From: Atlanticothrix silvestris CENA357
GTDB taxonomy: Bacteria; Cyanobacteriota; Cyanobacteriia; Cyanobacteriales; Nostocaceae
Direction: 5' to 3'
Assembly: GCF_016056295.1 (NCBI RefSeq)
Contig: NZ_JAECZB010000011.1
Coordinates: forward strand, 92,496-156,495
Length of the DNA: 64,000 nt
Shown here: positions 43,973 through 50,735 of the stretch, one piece after another
How positions within the stretch are numbered: the stretch's first letter is position 1
Layout: every line of letters begins with the position of its first letter
The notes under the pieces: model-generated
What the model saw: only the letters and a program-made list of their open reading frames with translations
Told to the model about the DNA's origin: nothing
Databases searched by the model: none
Program-made: the position numbers and the translations under genes

Positions 43973-44551
43973 ATGGCAAAGCGTAAAAAAAGCAATCTCC
44001 AGTGGATTAAAGAAACGCTTGAACTAAAACCTGACCATCGCTGGGAATCTCCATCAGGTTACAAGATTTTTGTCGCAGATCGGGGAGCTGTTCGCTTAAA
44101 TGTTCCCCAAAATTGGGTTTTTGAGCTACAAGAGAAATCGTTCAAGTTCATGGACAAAAAACCGCCCAACGATGATTGCGCTCTAGAAGTATCTTTCAAT
44201 CGTCTGCCACCACGCGACTGGAGCTTATTTCCGCTAAAATCTACCTTGAAGAAAGTCATAGAAGATGACAGCCGCAACGTCATTGCTAAGGGAGAAATAA
44301 TTACCCTAAAGCGTCAAACCGCCAAGATTGTGTGGACAGAGATTAAATTTATCGACACTCAAGAAGAACCACGGGAAGCTTTTTCACGAATTTGCATCGG
44401 TTTAGGGTCAAATGTTCAGTGTTTGATTACCTTTGATTATTGGGCAGATCAAGCAGAACAACTAACACCTATTTGGGATGAAGTGTTGCGTAGCCTCACT
44501 TTGGGACTGTATATTCGTGACCCAATGACTGGTTTGGCTTTTCCAGACTGA
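43973..44551 (+). CDS. Cyanobacterial protein of unknown function
   Basis: The 192-residue protein (start ATG at 43973, MAKRKKSNLQW) has a basic N-terminus, a KIFVADRGAVRLNVPQNWVF segment and ends DPMTGLAFPD. The pattern of a VPQNWxF strand and later FDYWADQ suggests a small beta-rich domain, but I recognise no family. The longer frame from 43916 adds 19 residues unlike the rest. It lies inside the nifD element. Confidence 0.65.
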   Translation: MAKRKKSNLQWIKETLELKPDHRWESPSGYKIFVADRGAVRLNVPQNWVFELQEKSFKFMDKKPPNDDCALEVSFNRLPPRDWSLFPLKSTLKKVIEDDSRNVIAKGEIITLKRQTAKIVWTEIKFIDTQEEPREAFSRICIGLGSNVQCLITFDYWADQAEQLTPIWDEVLRSLTLGLYIRDPMTGLAFPD

Positions 44552-44869
44552 ATAGAAGAAGCAGGGGGAGAAAACAAAGAAAATTTATCTATCCTAGGCG
44601 TATTGGGATAGAAACAATCGGCGTTGCTAAGTTTGCTTGATGAATATGGAATCTACGATAGTTTTAAGAACACTCATGATTTATGTAGGGAGTTGCACTG
44701 TTGCAACAATGCACTTACCATATACACGATGTTTATTCATTTAACTATTGAACGAAAGAGTTAATCCTTCTAGCAACTAATGATAACAGAACCTCTGTCT
44801 AGGGAACGATTTGGCCGATGATTCAAATGAAGTAGAAATAGTATACTAAATTCCAAAAGTTTGTATCCT
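44552..44869. other. Gene-free stretch upstream of a secreted protein
   Basis: No reading frame or repeat stands out in these 318 bp. A TATACTAAAT stretch near 44840 could be part of a -10 region for the next gene. Confidence 0.4.
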
Positions 44870-45316
44870 ATGAAACTGAATTATTTTACGAAACGGCTTT
44901 CAACTGTAGGACGTTGGATAGCTACAACTGTGTTGTGTGTGTCAGCGATCGCGTTTGTTTGGCAAGGTGCATTTTTCTCTAACACCACAGCAATGGCTAG
45001 TCCTGCTGTCAACTTAATTGCATCAGCAGACATGGGCGATAAAGTTCAAGACAAAGTCAGTAATGATGCTGGACGAGCCAAGAACTTTATCCGAGACACC
45101 GCAGATAAAGTTGAGCAAACTGCAAACAAAAATGCTAGTAAAGTTGATCGAGCAACAGATAATGGTAGCTTTGTAGAGCGCAAAGCAAAAAGAGATGCGG
45201 CTCGAATTGAGAAAAGAGCAGAAGAAGATGCAGCTCGAACTCAAGAAGCAGTAGACAATACAAAGAATGTTGTTGAACGCGCTGTAGATAACATCAAAGA
45301 TGCTTTTGGTAACTAG
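44870..45316 (+). CDS. Exported helical protein, LEA-like
   Basis: The 148-residue product starts with a signal peptide (WIATTVLCVSAIAFVWQGA..., likely cleavage after AMA). The mature part is a charged, alanine/lysine/aspartate-rich helix with repeats such as KAKRDAARIEKRAEEDAAR and NAGRAKNFIRDTADK. It resembles LEA-like and small stress proteins of Nostoc. No enzymatic motif. A strong terminator follows. The start is ATG at 44870. Confidence 0.7.
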   Translation: MKLNYFTKRLSTVGRWIATTVLCVSAIAFVWQGAFFSNTTAMASPAVNLIASADMGDKVQDKVSNDAGRAKNFIRDTADKVEQTANKNASKVDRATDNGSFVERKAKRDAARIEKRAEEDAARTQEAVDNTKNVVERAVDNIKDAFGN

Positions 45317-45333
45317 AAAATAGATTAACCATA

Positions 45334-45365
45334 AAAACTCTACCCCAATTGCGGGATAGAGTTTT
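45334..45365 (+). terminator. Strong terminator after the LEA-like gene
   Basis: AAAACTCTA (45334-45342) pairs with TAGAGTTTT (45357-45365), with inner CCC/GGG pairing, 17 bp beyond the stop. The terminal TTTT supports intrinsic termination on the plus strand. Confidence 0.75.
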
Positions 45366-45602
45366 GTCAGTAGTCAGTGGTTAGTAGTCAGCCATAAGGA
45401 TGTTTTTAAGACCACTCACAAGGTGAGCAGAGGAGCAGCAGTTCGACACTTCGGCTGCGCTCAGGCTAAACTCAGTACAAGTCAGTGCATAGCTGTCAGT
45501 GACCTAAGAGTGTAGGTAATAACAACTGACCACTGACCACTGACCACTGACCACTGACCACTGACAACTGACAACTGACCACTGACCACTGACCACTGAC
45601 CC
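45366..45602. repeat. Long GACCACTGACC tandem repeat array
   Basis: After GTCAGTAGTCAGTGGTTAGT and a CACTTCGGCTGCGCTCAGGC-type interspersed element comes a run of the 10-mer GACCACTGAC and related TGACAACTGA units from 45520 to 45600. It is the longest such array in the window and separates two convergent genes. Confidence 0.8.
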
Positions 45603-45628
45603 GCGCAGCGTAAATAAAATGTAGAACT

Positions 45629-46900
45629 TTATTGCACACAGTTGGGATTGCTACCAGGAGTAGCATCAGGGTAAAAAGTGCGGACACCGCCACTTCTTCT
45701 GACAAACACTGCTTTAAAAGTTCTACCGTCATCAGTTACACTCCAATGACAAGCAGTGTTAGTGGAACTAGTGTTAGGATTATTTTTGTAGGCTAAAGTT
45801 GCGATCGCTAGAATTTCTTCAGCACTTAGAGTATAACCATAACCTTTAATAGGAGATTGAGAAGTACTGTTGCCTACTTTCATCACCACACCCATCGTGT
45901 AAATGGTGTTGGGAACTACTTCCTCCATAGATATATTATTATTTAGCCGTCCAGCCAAACCTTTTTCTTGAAGTTCTACATAACGACCAACAAAATGCAA
46001 CCCACCTATCGAACCTCCGGCGACTGGTTCTCCGCAGAAAATATGGTCAAAACCATCAACGTTAAACCAGACGTTAGTCAAGTCAACCAAGAAGTCTGCA
46101 TTGGAAGTGCGCCCCGGAATTAGATATCCTCCTACATATTGTTTGATATTTGCCAAAACAGTAGAATTGCTATTCATCATCGCCTGAAAGTTAGACGGAC
46201 TGACAGCTGTACCAGGTTGTCCGCAGAGATCAGTTACCGCCCTATCAAAATTATTCAAAGTTGGTACAGTGGGAGTAACATCCGCTGGGCTACCGTATGC
46301 TAATCCAGATACAGGATTGTTGATATTGTCAAAGAATGGCACAGAACCAGCGGGTAGAGAAGGAGAACTGGAAGAACCATAATCTGTAATTACAAAATCA
46401 TCAATGTTAGTTCTGTTGGAAGTTCCATCAGTTTTGCGGACTTCACAGCGAACCAAGCCAGAGATATTAGGGGTAAAAGTTGCGGTTTGCAGTGATTGTG
46501 AGCTTGTAGTTACGATTGAACCTACAGGTGTCCATGAACTACCGCTATTAGTCGAACACCACAATCCCCAAGTTGTACTAGCATCATTACCATACTTGGC
46601 GTGTTTGATAGTAACAGTCCCAGCACCTGTAGTCCGATCAAATTTCATTGTCACTTTGCCGCTATTGCGAATGCGGACAGATTGTGACCCGTTTTTGACA
46701 TCGCTTGATAAGTTACCAATTAAAGCATCATTTAAATTCCAAGTACCTGTACTCAAATTAATATCAGCCGCAGCATAAGCACCTTTTTGACCAGACTCAA
46801 ATCCTTCAGAAATTGTGGCGCTAATTGCTCGAAAAGCAAAAAAGGAAAGCAGAAAAACGGCTCCTCCTGCTATCTTCAAAGGTAAGGTAAATTTAGGCAT
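45629..46900 (-). CDS. Secreted protein with a possible EndoU-type nuclease domain
   Basis: The 423-residue protein has a signal peptide (LKIAGGAVFLLSFFAFRAIS). The N-terminal 150 residues (SEGFESGQKGAYAAADINLS, KHAKYGNDASTTWGLW, NRTNIDDFVITD) form a beta-rich module I recall from secreted nucleases of Bacteroidota. The C-terminal half has HIFCGEPVAGGSIGGLHFVG, later CHWSVTDDGRTFKAVFVRRS and TFYPD at the end, resembling bacterial EndoU domains with two histidines and a lysine. If correct it would cut nucleic acid outside the cell. The catalytic identity is tentative. Confidence 0.5.
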   Translation of the reverse strand: MPKFTLPLKIAGGAVFLLSFFAFRAISATISEGFESGQKGAYAAADINLSTGTWNLNDALIGNLSSDVKNGSQSVRIRNSGKVTMKFDRTTGAGTVTIKHAKYGNDASTTWGLWCSTNSGSSWTPVGSIVTTSSQSLQTATFTPNISGLVRCEVRKTDGTSNRTNIDDFVITDYGSSSSPSLPAGSVPFFDNINNPVSGLAYGSPADVTPTVPTLNNFDRAVTDLCGQPGTAVSPSNFQAMMNSNSTVLANIKQYVGGYLIPGRTSNADFLVDLTNVWFNVDGFDHIFCGEPVAGGSIGGLHFVGRYVELQEKGLAGRLNNNISMEEVVPNTIYTMGVVMKVGNSTSQSPIKGYGYTLSAEEILAIATLAYKNNPNTSSTNTACHWSVTDDGRTFKAVFVRRSGGVRTFYPDATPGSNPNCVQ

Positions 46901-47404
46901 ACTAATCAGAATTAGATATTTAACTAACCTATTAAATCTAAAATCGATAGGTTATTTAACGATTAACTTCTTTTTAAGCTTTTTAAGGATAAAAAAATAA
47001 TGCGACAATTTCCGTTATATTGCAGGCGCTCGCATCACAACGTATTACTGTGTAGTGTGGCGATCGCCTGAGTATTAACTTTGAATTTATTGATAGAAAA
47101 TTCCTTAATATTATGTATTTTTTTAAATACAATAGTTATTCAAACCAACGATCATATCAAGAAGTGGGACTAAAAAAATTGAAAGAGAAGTTAGGCGATC
47201 GCTACAACAGTTTACTTCTTATGAATCTCACATACAATCTTTCAAGATGATCGCACCAACCATATAATTCTTATGCATCTTCCACACAATTTTTAAATAT
47301 GCAGTGGCTTGTTGTCGAGTTAAGGCGATGATTAAAATATAAGATTAGCGATCGCAGGTTAGTTATATGGATGACAGAATTATTAAAACATCAGGGGTTT
47401 TGAG
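46901..47404. other. Gene-free stretch with a degenerate repeat
   Basis: No gene is visible in these 504 bp. They include HIP1 sites and the first copy of a 57-bp repeat (about 47196-47252). A GTGTAGTGTGGCGATCGCC stretch lies near 47052. The upstream region of the HigB-like gene shows no antitoxin. Confidence 0.4.
47196..47252. repeat. Dispersed 57-bp repeat, copy 1 (others at 47793-47852 and 48036-48086)
   Basis: GGCGATCGCTACAACAGTTT followed by ACTTCTTATGAATCTCACAT reappears with changes at 47793-47852 (ACTTTTTGTGCATCTTACAG) and 48036-48086 (CTACTTCTTAAGAAATCTCA). All three are plus-oriented and close to toxin genes or remnants. Confidence 0.65.
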
Positions 47405-47653
47405 ATGCATGTTATTACTCGTAAACGGCTGAATGAATTTGCTAAACTTCATCCAGATACAAACAACGCCTTAGCTCAATGGTATCAATTGGTCAAGGCA
47501 AATGAGTATACCTCATTTATGGAACTCCGTGAAATGTTTCCATCAGCAGATCAAGTCGGTAAATTGACAGTGTTTAACATTGGTGGTAACAAAGTTCGAC
47601 TCATTGCCGCAATTCACTACAACCGCCAGAAAGTTTACATCCGGGCAGCTTGA
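47405..47653 (+). CDS. HigB-family toxin (mRNA interferase), apparently orphan
   Basis: The 82-residue protein matches the HigB_toxin family: KRLNEFAKLHPDTNNALAQW, FMELREMFPSADQVGKLTVF and GGNKVRLIAAIHYNRQKVYI. HigB toxins cleave mRNA at the ribosome. Normally a HigA-type HTH antitoxin follows immediately; here a 30-residue PIN-domain tail follows instead (47668-47760). The toxin is either inactive in practice, controlled from elsewhere, or its antitoxin was lost by rearrangement. Confidence 0.85.
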   Translation: MHVITRKRLNEFAKLHPDTNNALAQWYQLVKANEYTSFMELREMFPSADQVGKLTVFNIGGNKVRLIAAIHYNRQKVYIRAA

Positions 47654-47667
47654 CAGATTGAATTTCT

Positions 47668-47760
47668 ATGCACACCATGCGCCAACTGGAGCTCATAGAG
47701 GTACTGACACACGATAAACACTTCACCCAAGAAGGCTTTGCAATTGTGTTGTCTGATTGA
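47668..47760 (+). pseudogene. C-terminal remnant of a PIN-domain toxin
   Basis: A 30-codon frame reads MRQLELIEVLTHDKHFTQEG and FAIVLSD before TGA. This is the end of a VapC-type PIN protein (the LTxDxHFxQxGF pattern). The first three acidic residues are missing. It directly follows the HigB-like gene, so a rearrangement joined parts of two toxin-antitoxin modules. Confidence 0.65.
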
Positions 47761-48093
47761 GTGTTGCAAGTAACCTAAATGTTATTTAACTAGCGATCGC
47801 TACAACAGTTTACTTTTTGTGCATCTTACAGACAATCTTTAAAGGCGATCGCTCATAAAAGCAATTAAATCATTTTTAATTAGGTTTGAGGGAGTTGCCA
47901 TCCCCCACTCTAATTTACAATTTCAGTTGTAACAGTTCTCTGACGCTAGTTGGTAGAATTAAGGAAATACCAACCTAGATGCAACTTATGATCAGAACCA
48001 TCGAGTGCTTTTTACGATTCGAGATACCACAGTTATTGCGCCAACGGCCTACTTCTTAAGAAATCTCACACACAATCCCTCAAAAGGAAAGCC
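47761..48093. other. Stretch with repeat copies and a possible toxin fragment
   Basis: Two copies of the 57-bp repeat lie here. Between them, a frame at 47973-48086 reads NLDATYDQNHRVLFTIRDTT, like the C-terminal strand pair of RelE-type toxins, but it has no start and other similarity is not visible. I regard it as a possible remnant only. Confidence 0.35.
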
Positions 48094-48426
48094 TTAGTAC
48101 AATTCTAGACAATGCAGACTTGGATTATTGAGTAGCTCTTGAATTACCTCTATCCCAGAACGAAGTAGAGATTCAACTTGTTTTGTTGGTGCATTTCCGC
48201 AGCGTAGCCATACAACTTTAGGTGGAGAACCGTACAAACGGCTTCTTTCGGCAAAGTCTACATCTTGAGTTACGATGCAAAAATCATTGGTTTTAGCAAA
48301 TTCCCATATTTCAGTATCAGTCTTCACTTCCAGTCCATGAAACTGAACATGACTGGAATCAGGGAAAACGTTTGCTAATTGAGTTACCAGCTTTCGACTC
48401 AAATTTTGATCAAAAAGCAGCTTCAA
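48094..48426 (-). CDS. DUF5615 PIN-like protein, probable toxin
   Basis: The 110-residue protein is of the Mut7-C/DUF5615 PIN-like family: KLLFDQNLSRKLVTQL with the first aspartate, EIWEFAKTNDFCIVTQDVDF with more acidic residues, and VVWLRCGNAPTKQVESLL. The start is a TTG at 48426 overlapping the DUF433 gene by 4 bp (TTGA). DUF433-DUF5615 pairs are widely read as type II toxin-antitoxin modules, this one being the toxin. Confidence 0.82.
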   Translation of the reverse strand: MKLLFDQNLSRKLVTQLANVFPDSSHVQFHGLEVKTDTEIWEFAKTNDFCIVTQDVDFAERSRLYGSPPKVVWLRCGNAPTKQVESLLRSGIEVIQELLNNPSLHCLELY

Positions 48427-48674
48427 AGACCACCTGCCGTCCGCGTAACGTTTGGTAGAGAGGCAACTAAACGATGTTCACGATCAGCAGCAAACTCTAG
48501 ACTTGCCCTAATATCTTCTTCTGTTAATTCAGGGAAATCGTCTAATATCTCTCCATGAGACATACCAGCTGCCAACCAGCCTAGAACATCGTACACGGTG
48601 ATTCGCATCCGTCTAATACAAGGCTTACCACCTCGCTTGTCCGGCTCAATTGTAATAATATCGTGATAGCTCAT
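48423..48674 (-). CDS. DUF433 antitoxin
   Basis: The 83-residue protein opens IITIEPDKRGGKPCIRRMRI and has ITVYDVLGWLAAGMSHGEIL, the DUF433 HTH-like pattern. A DUF433 protein usually precedes a DUF5615 protein, and here the genes overlap by 4 bp. I chose the ATG at 48674; the longer frame from 48788 adds a Cys-rich leader not found in the family. Confidence 0.85.
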   Translation of the reverse strand: MSYHDIITIEPDKRGGKPCIRRMRITVYDVLGWLAAGMSHGEILDDFPELTEEDIRASLEFAADREHRLVASLPNVTRTAGGL

Positions 48675-48856
48675 GGTGATTATAACTGCATAGCATCTTT
48701 CTAAGTCTAGAACAGCTTTACATCGTGCTGCAACGAGGCGATCGCAACAACAGTCTACTACAATTTTCTTAAACTGCGGTAGAGACATGACTCGTCTATT
48801 ATTTTAAGCGAACTGCGATCACTGACACTTTTGAATTTACATAGGAGACAAACAAG

Positions 48857-49441
48857 ATGAATCTATCGATTTCAAACATCGTTTTCATTCTTGGGATAAT
48901 ATTATGGTTGCTCATTAGAATTCCTTATCAACAAATACAAAGACAGAACATAATTATTGACGAGCGAAAAAGTTTGCAAGAAAAAATATTACGCATTTTA
49001 GTATGGACTGGGATAATATTTCTCCCTTTCATTTATGTTCTATCTCCTTGGTTAAATTTTGCAAACTATCATCTACCAATCTGGGCAAATGGATTAGGTA
49101 TTGCTATTTTTGCGCTCTCACTTTGGTTATTTTGGCGTAGCCATCACGATTTAGGGCAAAACTGGTCATCAACGCTGCAAATTCGAGAAGGACACACATT
49201 GACAACCAATGGTGTTTATCAAAACATTCGTCATCCAATGTATGCCTCTGTCCTGCTAACGTCCGTTGCACAAGTACTATTGCTTTCAAACTGGATTGCA
49301 GGTCTATCTGGATTAATTAGTTTTATTATTGCGTATGCAACACGAGTTAGCCAAGAAGAACAAATGCTGCTTAACAGCTTCGGTGATGAGTATGAAGCTT
49401 ACAGGCAACGCACAAAGCGATTGATTCCCTACCTGTTCTAA
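48857..49441 (+). CDS. Isoprenylcysteine carboxyl methyltransferase-like membrane protein
   Basis: The 194-residue protein has about five membrane segments (IVFILGIILWLLIRIPY, LVWTGIIFLPFIYVLSP, LGIAIFALSLWLFWRSH, VAQVLLLSNWIAGLSGLISF). The ICMT/PEMT-type SAM-binding C-terminus has NIRHPMYAS and an EEQMLLNSFGDEYEAYRQR end. Bacterial members methylate isoprenylated or lipid substrates of unknown identity. A GGAGA site precedes the ATG. It is cargo of the nifD element. Confidence 0.85.
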   Translation: MNLSISNIVFILGIILWLLIRIPYQQIQRQNIIIDERKSLQEKILRILVWTGIIFLPFIYVLSPWLNFANYHLPIWANGLGIAIFALSLWLFWRSHHDLGQNWSSTLQIREGHTLTTNGVYQNIRHPMYASVLLTSVAQVLLLSNWIAGLSGLISFIIAYATRVSQEEQMLLNSFGDEYEAYRQRTKRLIPYLF

Positions 49442-49743
49442 ATTGTATTACTGGTTGAAATGTTGAGCTTACCTTCTTATCCAGCAAAAGCGATCGCACC
49501 ATTTAATCTAAAAAATCGTCATTTAAAATAGTCTTTTTTTTTACAGTTTTTCTTAAAGCAAAATGTAAGCAAAATCTAAAAACCAGAATGGATAAGAGTT
49601 ATACTATCTAAAGCATCAAAACAGATTGTTCCTAAATAACCCTGCAACTTGCATTTAGGCTAGAAATAGGCTCTTTTTTATTTTGCCGCTAAAAAACCTT
49701 GCATTATTATGATGTTGAGGAGCGATCACTCTTAACCCTATTC
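49442..49743. other. Gene-free stretch holding the inner copy of the element-end repeat
   Basis: There is no gene in these 302 bp. The 168-bp repeat copy (49538-49705) fills its middle part; beyond it lies only AT-rich sequence and a HIP1 site near 49488. Confidence 0.5.
49538..49705. repeat. Element-end repeat, inner copy (with 50565-50735)
   Basis: TTACAGTTTTTCTTAAAGCA, AAGAGTTATA, AAGCATCAAAACAGATT and GCATTTAGGCTAGAAATAG are shared in the same order and orientation with 50565-50735. The copies differ at scattered positions (about 85 percent identity by eye). The inner copy lacks the GGATTACTCCG core. Confidence 0.85.
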
Positions 49744-50166
49744 TTACAAATCCTCTGGCATAATCACAGAAATTAATTGATTGCGATTCTTCCGATAAAT
49801 TCTAAAATCGCTATCAAATGTTAGCAACTCACTTTCAGGATACAATTGTGTCATTCTCACCAAACACGCATCTGCTAATGACATTGGAACTGACTGATAT
49901 TGTCTTAGCAATTCTTTAATTATTGCCGCTTCTTCACTCAAGTACATCGGAATTAATATCTTTCCCTCGTCCAGTAAAGACATTACCGTATCCTGACCAC
50001 TGTAGATATTTCGCAATAAAAAACAAGTCTCTACAATCACAGCCTCACAAGTAAGTAAAGGCTGTTCAATTGTAGCTAAGGTATTAATTACCCAGGTATG
50101 AAGATGCTCTCTGCGATTAATAAAAGCTACTAATGGCCCCGTATCGATGATGACTCGCTGCTTCAC
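49744..50166 (-). CDS. PIN-domain ribonuclease toxin (VapC type) at the right end of the element
   Basis: The 140-residue protein shows RVIIDTGPLVAFINRREH with the first aspartate, EAVIVETCFLLRNIYSG, SLADACLVRMTQLYPESELL and LTFDSDFRIYRKN, completing the acidic set of a PIN nuclease. The start is a GTG overlapping the antitoxin stop by 4 bp. The pair is intact and flanked on both sides by copies of the element-end repeat. Confidence 0.85.
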   Translation of the reverse strand: MKQRVIIDTGPLVAFINRREHLHTWVINTLATIEQPLLTCEAVIVETCFLLRNIYSGQDTVMSLLDEGKILIPMYLSEEAAIIKELLRQYQSVPMSLADACLVRMTQLYPESELLTFDSDFRIYRKNRNQLISVIMPEDL

Positions 50167-50402
50167 TCAGTTCCTAAACCTTCAAAATATTGTTTGTTCG
50201 TTGCCAAATCACCAGGGCCACCATCAACACAACCAGCAAATTGCTGAGCTGCTGCCAGAAATGAAATAGGCTCAATTTGTTCAATGTTTGTATTTTTTTG
50301 TGCTAGCTGACTTTGCAGAAACTCAATAAAATCTAAGACCTCTTGTTGCTTCTCTGGCGGGAGCGATCGCATTTTTTCAGTAGCAGTTTGTATAATACTC
50401 AA
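50163..50402 (-). CDS. DUF2281-type antitoxin
   Basis: A 79-residue protein with EKMRSLPPEKQQEVLDFIEF followed by a Gln/Asn-rich linker and a C-terminal LATNKQYFEGLG segment. This is the DUF2281/VapB pattern. The start is TTG at 50402 with an excellent GGAGG 5 nt upstream. It overlaps the PIN gene by 4 bp and probably represses the pair. Confidence 0.82.
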   Translation of the reverse strand: MSIIQTATEKMRSLPPEKQQEVLDFIEFLQSQLAQKNTNIEQIEPISFLAAAQQFAGCVDGGPGDLATNKQYFEGLGTE

Positions 50403-50724
50403 GAGAACCTCCAGACGTTATTTATTTGTATTTTCTGCATCCAATTACTTCAGTTTAGCAGGCTAGCACTTTATGGAGCAAACGGACAAAATATCTGGGT
50501 TAGATGCAAATTTTATCTGCTACTGCTCAATGCTATATTTAGTCTAATTAAATGTCAGTTCAAAAAGTTTTTTATTTTACAGTTTTTCTTAAAGCAAAAT
50601 GCAGGTAAAATCTCAAAACCAGACAGAATAAGAGTTATATTATTTGAAGCATCAAAACAGATTATTCTTAAATAATCCTGCAACTGGCATTTAGGCTAGA
50701 AATAGACTCTTTTTTATCTTGCGG
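50403..50724. other. Gene-free right end of the nifD element
   Basis: There is no gene here. The outer copy of the 170-bp repeat (50565-50735) leads into the last codons of the element-extended nifD reading. The antitoxin ribosome site lies at 50408-50412. Confidence 0.5.
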
Positions 50725-50735
50725 CTAAAAAAAGC
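50565..50735. repeat. Element-end repeat, outer copy
   Basis: Counterpart of 49538-49705. It stands 37 bp inside the right core. It includes TTTAGGCTAGAAATAGACT (50690-50708), the motif also seen near the xisA end. Confidence 0.85.
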
